Below, piece by piece: positions 1 through 8,680 of a stretch of DNA of 55,376 nucleotides. The stretch is from DTU015 sp964406505 (GTDB taxonomy: Bacteria; Bacillota; Sulfobacillia; Fermentithermobacillales; Fermentithermobacillaceae), in assembly GCA_964406505.1 (NCBI GenBank), contig CAYORX010000010.1:1-55376 (forward strand), read 5' to 3'. The position numbers were made by a program, and so were the translations under genes. Below the pieces are notes generated by a model. It worked only from the letters and a program-made list of their open reading frames with translations, was not told the DNA's origin and searched no databases. Each line of letters opens with the position of its first letter. Positions within the stretch are counted from its first letter, which is position 1.

Positions 1-45
1 AATTCCCTTGTTTTTTGCGATCTAACTTCATAAACATATAATTTA

Positions 46-1539
46 TCAAGATTTAGGCCGCATCATGGGAAATAAAATAACATCCCGTATAGATGACGAA
101 CCAGTCAAAAGCATCACTAATCTGTCAATTCCAATTCCTAAGCCCCCTGCAGGGGGCATTCCATATTCTAAAGCTGTTATAAAGTCTTCGTCAAACACAT
201 GTGCCTCATCGTCCCCCATCGCTCTTTCCTGAGCCTGCTGCAAAAATCGTTGCCTTTGATCAATAGGATCGTTAAGTTCAGAGAATGCGTTTCCTATTTC
301 TTTACCAACTGCAAATACTTCGAACCTATATGTAAGATCTGGCTGTTCCGGTATTCTTCTCGCTAGGGGAGATATCTCTACAGGATAATCTAGCAAAAAC
401 GTAGGTGCTATTAAATTGGGCTCAACTTTTTCATCTAAAATCTTGTTAATCACATTCGCCTTCGTTGGCGGCCTGTCCATTTTCAATTGGAGTCTTTTTG
501 CGACAACTTTAGCGTCTTCGTCGTCTTTCAGTTGACAATTACGAACATTTGCCCATTTTTCAATCCCATCCCAAACTTTTATTCTATGCCACGGTGGAGT
601 TAGATCTATTTCATGCCCATCATATAGAATTTTAGATGTACCCAAAACTTTCATGGCGCAGCTGTAAACCATGTTTTCGGTTAACTCCATCATGTCACCA
701 TAATCACCGTAAGCCTGATACACTTCAAGCATGGTAAATTCCGGATTATGCCGAGTACTGATTCCTTCGTTTCTAAAGTTTTTTCCTATCTCGTAAACAC
801 GTTCCAATCCACCTACGAGCAAACGTTTTAAATATAATTCAACAGCAATTCTCAAATATACATCCATACCGAGGGCATTGTGATGCGTAATAAACGGCCG
901 TGCAATAGCTCCACCCGCAATGGTCTGAAGTACCGGCGTCTCCACCTCGAGATATCCACGTTTATCCAAATAACGTCTGATAAAAGATATAATTTTAGTT
1001 CTCTTTATAAACACATCACGCACTTCAGGATTAGCTATTAGATCCACATACCTTTGTCGATAACGTAAGTCCACATCAGTAAGACCATGCCATTTTTCAG
1101 GCAGTGGACGTAAAGCTTTACATAACATTACCCAGTTTTCTACCTCAATAGTCGATTCGCCTTTTCTCGTTTTGAATACTTTTCCGGTAATACCTACGAT
1201 ATCGCCTATATCGAGAAAGTTTTTCAACTGTTCATAATTATCCACACCAAGCATATCTTTACGTGCATAAATTTGAATACGCCCAGTGCGATCCCTTAGA
1301 TCCGCGAACGTAGTCTTACCATGTCCCCTGAACGCGGTTAATCTCCCTGCTACAGCAACCTTCTCACCATCGAGTTTGTTAAAATTTAATTGAATATCTT
1401 CTGCAGTTTGGGTTACTGTAAACGGACCACCAAAGGGATCAACACCGCTATCACGAATAGTTTTAAGTTTTTCCGTGCGCCTATTAATCTCCTCAGTAGG
1501 TCTTGAATTTTCCTGCATTTGCCCATTAACACAAGGCAT
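46..1539 (-). CDS. lysS: Lysyl-tRNA synthetase, class II
   Basis: Charges tRNA-Lys with lysine in the cytoplasm. An N-terminal OB-fold anticodon-binding part (about residues 50-150) is followed by a class II catalytic core with motif 2 (FRNEG near 255) and motif 3 (GGLGIGIDRL near 470). The length of 497 residues is normal for the family. I chose this ATG because AGGAGG lies 8 bases before it; an in-frame ATG 18 bases upstream overlaps that ribosome site and is unlikely to be used. It lies 75 bases after greA and probably shares its transcript. Only 45 bases follow the stop before the window ends, with no terminator seen there. Confidence 0.97.
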   Translation of the reverse strand: MPCVNGQMQENSRPTEEINRRTEKLKTIRDSGVDPFGGPFTVTQTAEDIQLNFNKLDGEKVAVAGRLTAFRGHGKTTFADLRDRTGRIQIYARKDMLGVDNYEQLKNFLDIGDIVGITGKVFKTRKGESTIEVENWVMLCKALRPLPEKWHGLTDVDLRYRQRYVDLIANPEVRDVFIKRTKIISFIRRYLDKRGYLEVETPVLQTIAGGAIARPFITHHNALGMDVYLRIAVELYLKRLLVGGLERVYEIGKNFRNEGISTRHNPEFTMLEVYQAYGDYGDMMELTENMVYSCAMKVLGTSKILYDGHEIDLTPPWHRIKVWDGIEKWANVRNCQLKDDEDAKVVAKRLQLKMDRPPTKANVINKILDEKVEPNLIAPTFLLDYPVEISPLARRIPEQPDLTYRFEVFAVGKEIGNAFSELNDPIDQRQRFLQQAQERAMGDDEAHVFDEDFITALEYGMPPAGGLGIGIDRLVMLLTGSSSIRDVILFPMMRPKS

Positions 1540-1614
1540 ATTATATCCTCCTGACATGCTGCTTACATTTGTAAATAACAGAACTTTAAGACACTACCGA
1601 CTTTTGTAGCAAAA

Positions 1615-2094
1615 TCAGCCTTGGTCTATGGATATTATCTCATATTGATAGGTACCCGCAGGTACTGTGACGGTAACCACCGTTCCGGGTCTTTGACCTA
1701 AAACGGCTTTCCCAACCGGCGATTCATTAGAAATACGTTTTCGCCCGGGGTCAGCTTCTTGAGAACCAACGATGGTATATTGCTGAATTTTATTGTTGTT
1801 TATGTCTTTAAGAGTAAAAGTTGAACCTACCGTCACGACATCAGAAGCCTTACCGCTGTTTTGAGTAATTACGGCATGCCGCAAAATATTTTCTATCTTA
1901 AAAATACGCCCTTCAACAAAAGCCTGCTCGTTTTTAGCATCTTCATATTCAGCGTTTTCCGAGAGATCGCCAAACGCTCTAGCTGCCTTAATTCGTTCTG
2001 CTATTTCTTTTCTCTTAACGAGTTTAAGATGATTTAGCTCAGCTTCAAAAGACTTCTTGCCTTCAGGAGAAAGTATTATTTGACGTTGAGTCAT
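1615..2094 (-). CDS. greA: Transcription elongation factor GreA
   Basis: Rescues backtracked RNA polymerase by stimulating cleavage of the nascent RNA. The N-terminal coiled coil is visible, with LKLVKRKEIAERIKAARAFG followed by DLSENAEYEDAKNEQ, which carries the acidic tip that reaches the polymerase active site. The C-terminal FKBP-like domain ends in GTVVTVTVPAG. The 159 residues match the family. An ATG 24 bases upstream is possible, but the chosen ATG has GGAG about 10 bases before it and gives the usual N-terminus. The leader is about 150 bases and can form a six-pair hairpin (ATGGGT with ACCCAT), which might matter for control. Probably cotranscribed with lysS. Confidence 0.95.
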   Translation of the reverse strand: MTQRQIILSPEGKKSFEAELNHLKLVKRKEIAERIKAARAFGDLSENAEYEDAKNEQAFVEGRIFKIENILRHAVITQNSGKASDVVTVGSTFTLKDINNNKIQQYTIVGSQEADPGRKRISNESPVGKAVLGQRPGTVVTVTVPAGTYQYEIISIDQG

Positions 2095-2252
2095 CCTTTT
2101 ATATCTCCTGCCTTTCATTTAAACTTGCAAATGGGTTCTAATTTGATAACCACCCATACAAACTCATATCAGTTTATGTTTTTTCGATTTTGTCTATGCT
2201 TAAAGATAAACACCAACCGCTGCCAACGGTTAAAAGGCTATGGTCACGAAAA

Positions 2253-2282
2253 ATTATAGAGCAAAAATAATACGCGAGTCAA
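2253..2282 (-). promoter_or_regulatory. Sigma-A promoter of greA-lysS
   Basis: Reading the minus strand, TTGACT (2282-2277) is followed after 18 bases by a perfect TATAAT (2258-2253). Transcription would start near 2245, about 150 bases before greA. The site lies just after the stop codon of the neighbouring reductase-like gene, so greA-lysS forms its own unit. This is a motif match only. Confidence 0.75.
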
Positions 2283-2316
2283 CACAGATGTAATAATATA
2301 TCTATCTTGTAATACT

Positions 2317-3381
2317 TCAACCAAAAGCATGTCGTCTCACGATTTCTATCTGTTTTGCCGTAATAGGCTTCTCAAAACTTCTTAAACCCGCTAACTGGAA
2401 ACCATGTTTTTTAGCTAGCTTAGCTATTCCACTGACTTGACCGACAGAAAGGTTCCTACCTAATGACCAATTTTCATATTTTTCTTCAAGCGCTAAAATC
2501 ATAGTTTCAGCCATACAAGCGTAACTGTGTCCTTTTGGAAAACCGAAGTCGAAATTGAATTGCACATCGCCGGGAACTTTCACTATCCCGCCTTCTATCA
2601 CCAGTACATCTTTTCTTATCTGGCTCACTTTAGCAGAAACGTTCCGGGGCCTCGCAACATCGCATACCAAAGCCCCTTTCTTAAGGTCTTCTGGCTCTAT
2701 CAAAATATCAACAGAAGAACTTACACATACTACAACATCTGCATTTTTTACGGACTGTTTTACATCACCCGCAATTCTCGGAACCATCCCAGTCTGCTTT
2801 GTAATGACATGTGAAACCCTTTCCAGCCTGCTACGATTTCGCGCAGCTAACGTAAGATGATAACCCCTATGAGCGAAAATGATCGATAATACCCGCCCTA
2901 TCGATCCCGTTGCTCCTAAAACAAGTACATTAGCGTTTTCCATATCTATTCCCATTAAATATGCTGCTTTCTCAGTTGCATCCACCGCAGTAGCTACCGT
3001 ATAGCTATTGCCAGTCGTTACAGCGATATCCACGTTCTCCCTTACCGTAACTCCTGCATCACCTACAACAGCTGTAAACGCGCCCAATCCAACGATTTTA
3101 GCTCCAAGGTTTTGAGCCTTCTGCACCGCTTTAATTATTTTGTCTATGACCTTGACTTCAGGTAGCCGCAACATCATATCTGGAGTGAGCGGACATGATA
3201 CAAACCAACCATCCGCGCTTGCATGGCTTGATTCAATGCCGGTTATTTGCGATACCTTAAATGATGGTGTGACCTTAAGTATACTTTCTATTATCCCTTG
3301 TGGAAGATACTTAGCTACAGGAAACTTACGAGATATATCACTTATTTCGATAGGATGAATGATAAAACCAAAACTACCCAT
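2317..3381 (-). CDS. Acyl-ACP-reductase-like NAD(P)-binding oxidoreductase
   Basis: A 354-residue protein resembling the long-chain acyl-ACP reductases of cyanobacteria, often annotated as shikimate dehydrogenase-like. Seen: a GLGAFTAVVG segment (98-107), a Rossmann loop GATGSIG (156-162), and YACMAETM, whose Cys289 falls where the acyl-binding cysteine lies in cyanobacterial reductases. Known: that family reduces acyl-ACP to fatty aldehyde with NADPH. Inferred: a similar reaction here; no aldehyde-using partner gene is nearby. It is the last gene of a three-gene run with the two upstream genes, 45 bases after the previous stop. The start has AAAGGAAGTGG upstream. Family assignment is moderately sure, substrate unknown. 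Confidence 0.7.
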   Translation of the reverse strand: MGSFGFIIHPIEISDISRKFPVAKYLPQGIIESILKVTPSFKVSQITGIESSHASADGWFVSCPLTPDMMLRLPEVKVIDKIIKAVQKAQNLGAKIVGLGAFTAVVGDAGVTVRENVDIAVTTGNSYTVATAVDATEKAAYLMGIDMENANVLVLGATGSIGRVLSIIFAHRGYHLTLAARNRSRLERVSHVITKQTGMVPRIAGDVKQSVKNADVVVCVSSSVDILIEPEDLKKGALVCDVARPRNVSAKVSQIRKDVLVIEGGIVKVPGDVQFNFDFGFPKGHSYACMAETMILALEEKYENWSLGRNLSVGQVSGIAKLAKKHGFQLAGLRSFEKPITAKQIEIVRRHAFG

Positions 3382-3426
3382 ACTGAGTCCACTTCCTTTA
3401 GCAACAAATTAAAAACTTTGATGGGG

Positions 3427-4359
3427 TTATGACAGCGAAGTTCTAATAGGGTTTAAAACTTCTACCCTGGGCCTGAAGTTAAGTTGATCTAATAAATCAT
3501 TTATTTCTTGATCAGAAATTTGGTCAGGAGTTTTATCTAACATCGCTACAATAAGTCCTTCCATTACGTTAGTTCCAAAAGAACGCCCATCCATTTCCGG
3601 AGTAGTCGTTATAAGAGTGTCTACGCCTAACCGTTTAAGCCATTCTATGTCATGCTCTGTAACGGTATTAGTTATAATGACCTTACCACTCATGTTGTCA
3701 GGCATATATCGTTTCATGTAATGAAAATCACCAGCTATAATGTCTGCCTGATGATAATACTTTGTTTGAAGGGTCTTTTCGCGATCGGTATTATCTTGCT
3801 TTTCGCCAGTTGGATAAAGCATAGAAAACGGGAGGTTAACCACGATAGGCCCGATTATCCTTGCAACTTTGTCAAGAGCATTTAGTGAACGTAGGGGTAT
3901 GGGAAGGTTTAGCACGAAAACAAGATCCCCTAAAATTAGATCACAGCCTGTTTGTTGAAGCGCTTCAGCCATACCAAAACGGTCCATTCCACATACCAAC
4001 AAAACGGTTTTTCCTTTGAATTCCACCTTACGGTTTTTAGCTAAATATTGAATAACTCTGCGCTCCAAAGTATCCTTTAGCCTAGAACCGTCTACAATTG
4101 GTGTTTTCTTAGCAACCTTTGCTATGGTCTTACCATCTCTCAAAGTGTATCTTTTTCGACCACACGCTACATAAAGATCAATCCCCCCCATGCCAAAAGC
4201 GTCAACTTTGCCATCTAAATCTTGAATTATTTCGATCGCTTTTTTAATTGAACCATCGGTACCTATACGTTCTAAAATTACTTTTTCTCCCAAGATCCAT
4301 TGTTCAGTACGTTTATTTCGCTTAGATGATCCGATGCTAACGCTTGTTATTCGCTTCAC
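3427..4359 (-). CDS. Conserved protein annotated as quinate 5-dehydrogenase in relatives
   Basis: A 310-residue soluble protein. I recall similar proteins in Peptococcaceae labelled quinate 5-dehydrogenase, but I see no classical shikimate dehydrogenase signature. A central segment GKTVLLVCGMDRFGMAEAL (about 118-136) resembles a nucleotide-binding strand-loop-helix, and the C-terminal part contains TLITTTPEMDGRSFGTNVME. The start is GTG behind AAGGGGG. It lies between a helix-turn-helix gene (14 bases before it) and the acyl-ACP-reductase-like gene, so the three are very likely cotranscribed and work together. Function is not established; quinate dehydrogenation should be treated as a label, not a finding. 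Confidence 0.6.
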   Translation of the reverse strand: MKRITSVSIGSSKRNKRTEQWILGEKVILERIGTDGSIKKAIEIIQDLDGKVDAFGMGGIDLYVACGRKRYTLRDGKTIAKVAKKTPIVDGSRLKDTLERRVIQYLAKNRKVEFKGKTVLLVCGMDRFGMAEALQQTGCDLILGDLVFVLNLPIPLRSLNALDKVARIIGPIVVNLPFSMLYPTGEKQDNTDREKTLQTKYYHQADIIAGDFHYMKRYMPDNMSGKVIITNTVTEHDIEWLKRLGVDTLITTTPEMDGRSFGTNVMEGLIVAMLDKTPDQISDQEINDLLDQLNFRPRVEVLNPIRTSLS

Positions 4360-4373
4360 TAAAATACCCCCTT

Positions 4374-4904
4374 CTAGCCTTTCACTTGAACTATCATCCG
4401 CCGTAGTAATTCAGGATTTAGTCGAACATCTCCAGTCATAGGTGATTGTCCTATAACGACGGTAAACACTTGGGTATGCCTGTCCAAAAGCCCCTTCACT
4501 AACTCAAGCCTTTTATCAGAACCGATAAGTATCACCTTATCGTAGTTGCGTATGGTAGTAATCAAATCCAAAAGTTTGTTAAATAGATCTATTCCGCTCT
4601 TTTGCTTTACCCAGTCCCACCTTTGTTGATCTGTCATAAGCAAAACAAATTCGATGCCTTCTTCAATCGCCAATTGACGGATTTCTTCGCAGTTAGATAA
4701 AGGAAAACCGATCATAGCTATTGAACCGCCTTTACGCACTTCACCTAAAGTCTCCAGCCGCGAAATAAAAGTTCTATCGACACCTGCCTTGTCTGCCACA
4801 TCAGATTGGGAAAACCCCTGTGTCCGCAAATCTAAAATCTCATCTATTGCATTATCAATTTTCTGACGGCTGATAACCTTATCGCTTATTCTTACAAATC
4901 CCAT
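4374..4904 (-). CDS. Helix-turn-helix protein with C-terminal sensor-like domain
   Basis: A 176-residue protein. Residues about 10-45 form a Cro/C1-type helix-turn-helix (GFSQSDVADKAGVDRTFISR). The rest looks like an alpha/beta domain containing DKVILIGSDKRLELVKGLL and is not a family I can name. A longer reading frame extends 29 codons upstream, but the chosen ATG has AGGCGGTG about 8 bases before it and begins just before the DNA-binding domain. First gene of the three-gene cluster, so it may regulate or sense the substrate of the reductase-like enzyme. Regulation of its own cluster is inference. Confidence 0.6.
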   Translation of the reverse strand: MGFVRISDKVISRQKIDNAIDEILDLRTQGFSQSDVADKAGVDRTFISRLETLGEVRKGGSIAMIGFPLSNCEEIRQLAIEEGIEFVLLMTDQQRWDWVKQKSGIDLFNKLLDLITTIRNYDKVILIGSDKRLELVKGLLDRHTQVFTVVIGQSPMTGDVRLNPELLRRMIVQVKG

Positions 4905-4941
4905 GCGAGATTCACCGCCTTGTGCACAATCCTGTGTACAT

Positions 4942-4970
4942 ATAATATCAACCTTACCTAACACCCGCAA
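4942..4970 (-). promoter_or_regulatory. Candidate promoter of the HTH / reductase-like cluster
   Basis: On the minus strand TTGCGG (4970-4965) is followed after 17 bases by TATTAT (4947-4942), placing a start about 30 bases before the HTH gene. It lies in the 136-base gap after dusB. The minus 35 element is weak, so this is a moderate motif match. Confidence 0.4.
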
Positions 4971-5040
4971 GCAAAATCGAAAATAAAACATTGCGGCTTT
5001 AATTTTATTAAAACGGACAGAATGGCTTAATAGAGCGCAG

Positions 5041-6027
5041 CTAATGTCTCGAAGAAAAACATTCTATTGCTGCAATTACGCCCTGAAGTGAAGTCGCGCT
5101 GTTAACTGCCATCCGAAGTTTTGCTGAACCTGCCATTCCTTTGAAGTATAAAGCAAGGTGTTTTCTCATCTTAAGCATCGCACGTTTTTCACCATATTCT
5201 TCAACAGCGCGCTTAAGATGAAGTTTTGCTACTTCCATACGTTTAGTTTTGTTCCATGTACCCAATTGGGGAGTTCCAAGCAATTCCTGAAGCTCATAAA
5301 AGAAAAATGGGTTCCCCAATACACCTCTTCCTATCATTATGCCCGAACATTTTGTCTTGCACAGTTTATCAATGCTATCCCCGGGCGAAGCAACATCACC
5401 ATTACCTACTACAGGAATAGTTACACTAGCAGCAACATCGGCAATTTTCTCCCATTTTGCTGTACCGGCATACTTTTGACTGACTGTCCGACCATGCACA
5501 GTCAATAAATCTATGCCCGCCTCTTGAAGACAAGCAGCGATCCCAACAGCATTTGAGCCATCTTCCCACCCTATCCTCATTTTGGCTGTAACAGGCAAAT
5601 CAGATGCACTTTTAATTGCATGCACTATTTCCGCTGCCCTAGGCAGGTCCTTCAACAATGCTCCGCCTGCACCGGGGGAAGTTATCTTTTTAGTAGGACA
5701 ACCCATGTTAATGTCGATCGCATCAAAATTTACATTCCGTTGGTTAATTTTAATGATTGCGGAATAGAAATCTTCGGGATTGGCTCCAAACAATTGTAAC
5801 GCCAGGGGTTTATCGTTACCCGTATGTTTTAATAAGTCAAATGTCGCCTTACTATCTAAAGCTAACGCTTTGGCACTTATCATTTCTGTATAACAAAAGG
5901 GGCATCCAAATTCCCTTAAGATTTCGCGATAAACTCCATCGGTATAACCGGCCATTGGAGCAACAACGATCGGAGGCCAGATAGATAAATGCCCAAAACA
6001 TAATGGTTTCAAAATTTGGTTCAACAT
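5041..6027 (-). CDS. dusB: tRNA-dihydrouridine synthase
   Basis: Reduces specific uridines in tRNA to dihydrouridine using FMN and NADPH. The TIM-barrel FMN domain begins with PPIVVAPMAGYTDGVYRE (about 18-35). The catalytic cysteine is Cys110 in INMGCPTKK, and phosphate-binding GNGDV and MIGRGVLGNPF follow. The 328 residues fit bacterial DusB. The C-terminal helical tRNA-binding domain carries MLKMRKHLALYFKGM. It follows the nuclease-family gene by 15 bases and is likely cotranscribed with it. In Bacillus dusB also lies near lysS, which supports conserved gene order. Confidence 0.93.
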   Translation of the reverse strand: MLNQILKPLCFGHLSIWPPIVVAPMAGYTDGVYREILREFGCPFCYTEMISAKALALDSKATFDLLKHTGNDKPLALQLFGANPEDFYSAIIKINQRNVNFDAIDINMGCPTKKITSPGAGGALLKDLPRAAEIVHAIKSASDLPVTAKMRIGWEDGSNAVGIAACLQEAGIDLLTVHGRTVSQKYAGTAKWEKIADVAASVTIPVVGNGDVASPGDSIDKLCKTKCSGIMIGRGVLGNPFFFYELQELLGTPQLGTWNKTKRMEVAKLHLKRAVEEYGEKRAMLKMRKHLALYFKGMAGSAKLRMAVNSATSLQGVIAAIECFSSRH

Positions 6028-6042
6028 CGCTCACCTTAAATA

Positions 6043-6459
6043 CTACTGCACTTCTGAATCTTCTGCAGATATACCCGCTTGTGCCATAACTTTCCCATCT
6101 ACGTAAATCGGGGCCTTTTTTCTCAAAGCCACAGCTATAGCATCAGAGGGTCTACAATCGATATCAAAAACCTGCTCACCTTTTTTTAATCTTAGGTAAG
6201 CGTAAAAAGTTTCATTCTTTAGTTCTTTGATAGTCACCTTTGTAATTTCCGCACCTAATTCTTCTGCCACACTAACTACCAAATCTGCCGTCATTGGTCT
6301 GGGAGGCTTAATTCCCTGAAGTGAGAGAGCGATAGAAGTTGCCTCTAACGCTCGTATCCAAATAGGTACAAAAGTCGTCTTTGTGAAATCTCCCAATAAA
6401 ATCACGGCTTGATCGCTGTTTTGATCCAGTCCGATTCGGTCTACGGTGACCTGGATCAT
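6043..6459 (-). CDS. Bifunctional nuclease family protein (DUF151)
   Basis: A 138-residue protein of the DUF151/BFN family, known from plants and bacteria as a proposed bifunctional nuclease and stress-linked regulator. The start MIQVTVDRIGLD, the strand LLGDFTKTTFVPIWIR, and the CRPSDAIAVALRKKAPIYV signature are typical. Start choice is uncertain: TTG and two ATG codons lie within 18 bases, and the ribosome site GGGAGG best serves the third, which also matches the usual family N-terminus. It precedes dusB by 15 bases. The biochemical role in this organism is unknown. Confidence 0.85.
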   Translation of the reverse strand: MIQVTVDRIGLDQNSDQAVILLGDFTKTTFVPIWIRALEATSIALSLQGIKPPRPMTADLVVSVAEELGAEITKVTIKELKNETFYAYLRLKKGEQVFDIDCRPSDAIAVALRKKAPIYVDGKVMAQAGISAEDSEVQ

Positions 6460-6789
6460 GAGTTTCATCCCTCCCAATTCCTTTTATGGAGCCCGCTCAT
6501 GCTCGCAAACTTGACTTGCTCATCTGAAATCACTATTCGAACTCCATCAAAGGTATTCCAAAATCATATTATCCCAAATGGATGTCATAAGCCTATTTTA
6601 CTATATATACATTGTTCTTACTAAGATTGAAAATCTCGTTCCCTAAATATTACGCTGCAAGATTTACAAATTACCAGAGCAAGCCTTTCATTACCCCCTA
6701 AAATACATTCTACCCTATATATACAATTCCTTTCCCGGATAACCAATCAACAAGTGCGGTAAAACTAACAAGGTAGGAGGTGAAATATA
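6460..6789. other. Divergent intergenic region between the nuclease-family gene and the DUF1540 gene
   Basis: About 330 AT-rich bases with no convincing gene. On the plus strand it holds a possible sigma-E-type promoter (6699-6727) and the strong ribosome site of the DUF1540 gene. I found no good promoter for the minus-strand nuclease-family gene and no stable RNA fold. Confidence 0.5.
6699..6727 (+). promoter_or_regulatory. Possible sigma-E-type (mother-cell) promoter of the DUF1540 gene
   Basis: TAAAATA (6699-6705), 14 bases, then TATACAAT (6720-6727). The second element matches the sigma-E minus 10 consensus CATACAMT at seven of eight bases; the first matches at five of seven. No good sigma-A promoter is visible nearby. 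A weak call based on consensus alone. Confidence 0.3.
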
Positions 6790-7104
6790 TTGACTAGTGT
6801 AAAATGCAAGGTCAATTCATGCCATTACTGGGGCCATGGAAACGTATGCAAAGCTGACACAATATTGATAGACCAAGATCAAATGCGAACAGATACTACA
6901 AGATTAGAATCTTCTGTGGAACTTGATAGTGATTCGCGCGAACTTATCCAAAAAAGTCGTAAATCACGTTCAAAACAAGGCAAAATGCGTATGGAAACGG
7001 GCATTGTAGGTGCTGATGCTTCAACGAAAGGTCATTCCGTTAGAACATCAGAAGCTACTTGCTGTAGAACTTTTCGACCGAAACATTCGCCAAAGCTATC
7101 ATAG
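6790..7104 (+). CDS. DUF1540 domain protein
   Basis: A 104-residue cysteine-rich protein of unknown function. The N-terminal segment has the DUF1540 pattern: cysteines at 6 and 11, the tryptophan of HYWGHGNVC, Cys20, then ADTI. A second half-site TCCRTFRPK lies near the C-terminus. The middle (about 30-85) is polar and rich in serine, arginine and lysine, so probably disordered. The cysteines could bind a metal. TTG start behind TAGGAGGTGA. It is the only plus-strand gene in the first 20 kb, with its own terminator. Such proteins are common in Clostridia; a sporulation link is only suggested by the promoter-like sequence. Confidence 0.8.
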   Translation: MTSVKCKVNSCHYWGHGNVCKADTILIDQDQMRTDTTRLESSVELDSDSRELIQKSRKSRSKQGKMRMETGIVGADASTKGHSVRTSEATCCRTFRPKHSPKLS

Positions 7105-7115
7105 TAGTGGTAATT

Positions 7116-7143
7116 AAGGCCACGAGAAACTTGTGGCCTTTTT
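7116..7143 (+). terminator. Rho-independent terminator of the DUF1540 gene
   Basis: Perfect eight-pair stem AAGGCCAC (7116-7123) with GTGGCCTT (7133-7140), nine-base loop, then a T run. It sits between convergent genes; on the minus strand the T run is poorer, but it could also stop coaX transcripts. Confidence 0.9.
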
Positions 7144-7172
7144 CCAATCCTTTGATAAAATATTTTTAACCC

Positions 7173-7943
7173 TTACTTTTGCATATTCATCTTGTAAATG
7201 AGATACAAACCCTCCAGGGTCAGTGTTGGGTCAACTACATTTATGGTGTTTGATTCGGCAGCAACTAGCCGCGCGTGACCTCCGGTAGCTATAACTTGGG
7301 TTTTGCCGTCCAATTCTTCAGATATACGCCTCACCAATGCATCTGTTTGGCCCGCGAATCCAAACACAATGCCCGATTGCATGCTTTCAACGGTGGTTCT
7401 ACCGATAGCTCGAAGGGGCCTTACCAGGTCAATTCTAGGAAGCCTCGCGGCTTTAGAAAAAAGTGCATCAGTAGCAGCCATAATCCCAGGTGCAATAGCT
7501 CCGCCCATATATTGCCCCCGTTTAGATATAGCATCAAAAGTAGTGGCAGTTCCAAAATCCACAACGATAACCGGACCTCCATATTTTCTATAAGCGGCGA
7601 CAGCATTTGCTATCCTATCAGGTCCAACCTCTTTAGGATTTTCGTATTTGATGTCAACACCTGTTCTTGTCCCCGGACCTACTATCAATGGTTCAATTCC
7701 CAAATACATTTTCATGGCTTTCTTAAAAACCGATGTTAACGGCGGTACCACAGAAGCAATTACGCCACCTATAATCGACTGTTTTGTGGTACCTGAATGC
7801 ATGAGCATTAGTTGAAATATAAAACCATACTCGTCTTCGGTTTTACTTACGTGGCTAGCGATCCGCCAGTTATAATTTAGTTTACCGCCGGCAAAAAGTC
7901 CTACGACAACATGGGTATTACCGACGTCAACCGCAAATAACAA
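7173..7943 (-). CDS. coaX: Type III pantothenate kinase
   Basis: Phosphorylates pantothenate, the first step of coenzyme A synthesis. Type III kinases belong to the ASKHA fold: the phosphate-1 motif is DVGNTHVVVG (6-15), followed by GPDRIANA, VVDFGTATTFDAI and the adenosine-binding IATGGHARL. The 256 residues are normal. TTG start with GGGGGAG five bases before it. It is the last gene of a long minus-strand run; the adjacent ECF S component suggests vitamin uptake linked to CoA synthesis. In Bacillus coaX follows ftsH; here seven genes lie between them. Confidence 0.95.
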   Translation of the reverse strand: MLFAVDVGNTHVVVGLFAGGKLNYNWRIASHVSKTEDEYGFIFQLMLMHSGTTKQSIIGGVIASVVPPLTSVFKKAMKMYLGIEPLIVGPGTRTGVDIKYENPKEVGPDRIANAVAAYRKYGGPVIVVDFGTATTFDAISKRGQYMGGAIAPGIMAATDALFSKAARLPRIDLVRPLRAIGRTTVESMQSGIVFGFAGQTDALVRRISEELDGKTQVIATGGHARLVAAESNTINVVDPTLTLEGLYLIYKMNMQK

Positions 7944-7984
7944 TTAATCTCCCCCAATCAAAGTTTGCCACAAAGACGAATGTT

Positions 7985-8680
7985 TCAGTACTTTCGGATA
8001 GAACTGGTACCTCTATATATTAAATCGGTAAGCACCATCGCAACCGCCGCCTCGGGCACACCGTGAGTAATTCCAACTGCCGCTGCAGCTTGCACCGGCA
8101 AATATTTAAACAATGTCGAAAGCCCCATAACGCCTACAGTATTTGTAATGCTGCCAAGCACGGCTGCTAAAGCAACACCCTGTTCACCGCTCTTGTGATA
8201 TATAAACGCTACTACGGTAGCACCACTAATAGCTGCTGCTCCGGCAACTAGCCACCTTAAAACCACAGATCGATTAACGAAACTCCAATACCCTGTGTGA
8301 CCTAAAACAAATACAACAATACATATGAGAAAATTTCTACCTTTTTTCCCCTTAATAAAGGTGCTTGCGTAATGAGCCACTACGCCAATAAGCATCCGAG
8401 GTACAAAAGCGATTAAAGGATTAGAAAACATTAGTTTTGCCACGGGATTGGGGTTAGTTTGCGCTCGCCAAAAGCTAAATCCGCCAAAAATGGCACCTAC
8501 AATCGCACCTGACACTGGTCCTTCAAAAACACCTGCCAAAATTGTCGGAATATGCATTGTAGTTGCAGAACCTGCGGGGGTTGGAACAGGAATGAAACCA
8601 CCTACGGGTAGAAATCCTAATGCTATTGTTAGAGCCCCAAGAATACCTACAAAAGCAACTTGACGAGTAGATAACTTCAA
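7985..8680 (-). CDS. ECF transporter substrate-binding (S) component, possibly for pantothenate
   Basis: A 231-residue membrane protein with about six hydrophobic segments. The N-terminus KLSTRQVAFVGILGALTIAL carries the small-residue helix that docks onto the ECF T subunit, and HIPTILAGVFEGPVSGAIVG is typical of S components. The substrate cannot be read from sequence; the neighbour coaX makes pantothenate the best guess. I start at a TTG with GGAGGTG seven bases upstream; a longer frame begins 90 bases earlier but lacks such a site. No ECF ATPase or T subunit is in the window, so it probably uses a shared module encoded elsewhere. Confidence 0.8.
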   Translation of the reverse strand: MKLSTRQVAFVGILGALTIALGFLPVGGFIPVPTPAGSATTMHIPTILAGVFEGPVSGAIVGAIFGGFSFWRAQTNPNPVAKLMFSNPLIAFVPRMLIGVVAHYASTFIKGKKGRNFLICIVVFVLGHTGYWSFVNRSVVLRWLVAGAAAISGATVVAFIYHKSGEQGVALAAVLGSITNTVGVMGLSTLFKYLPVQAAAAVGITHGVPEAAVAMVLTDLIYRGTSSIRKY

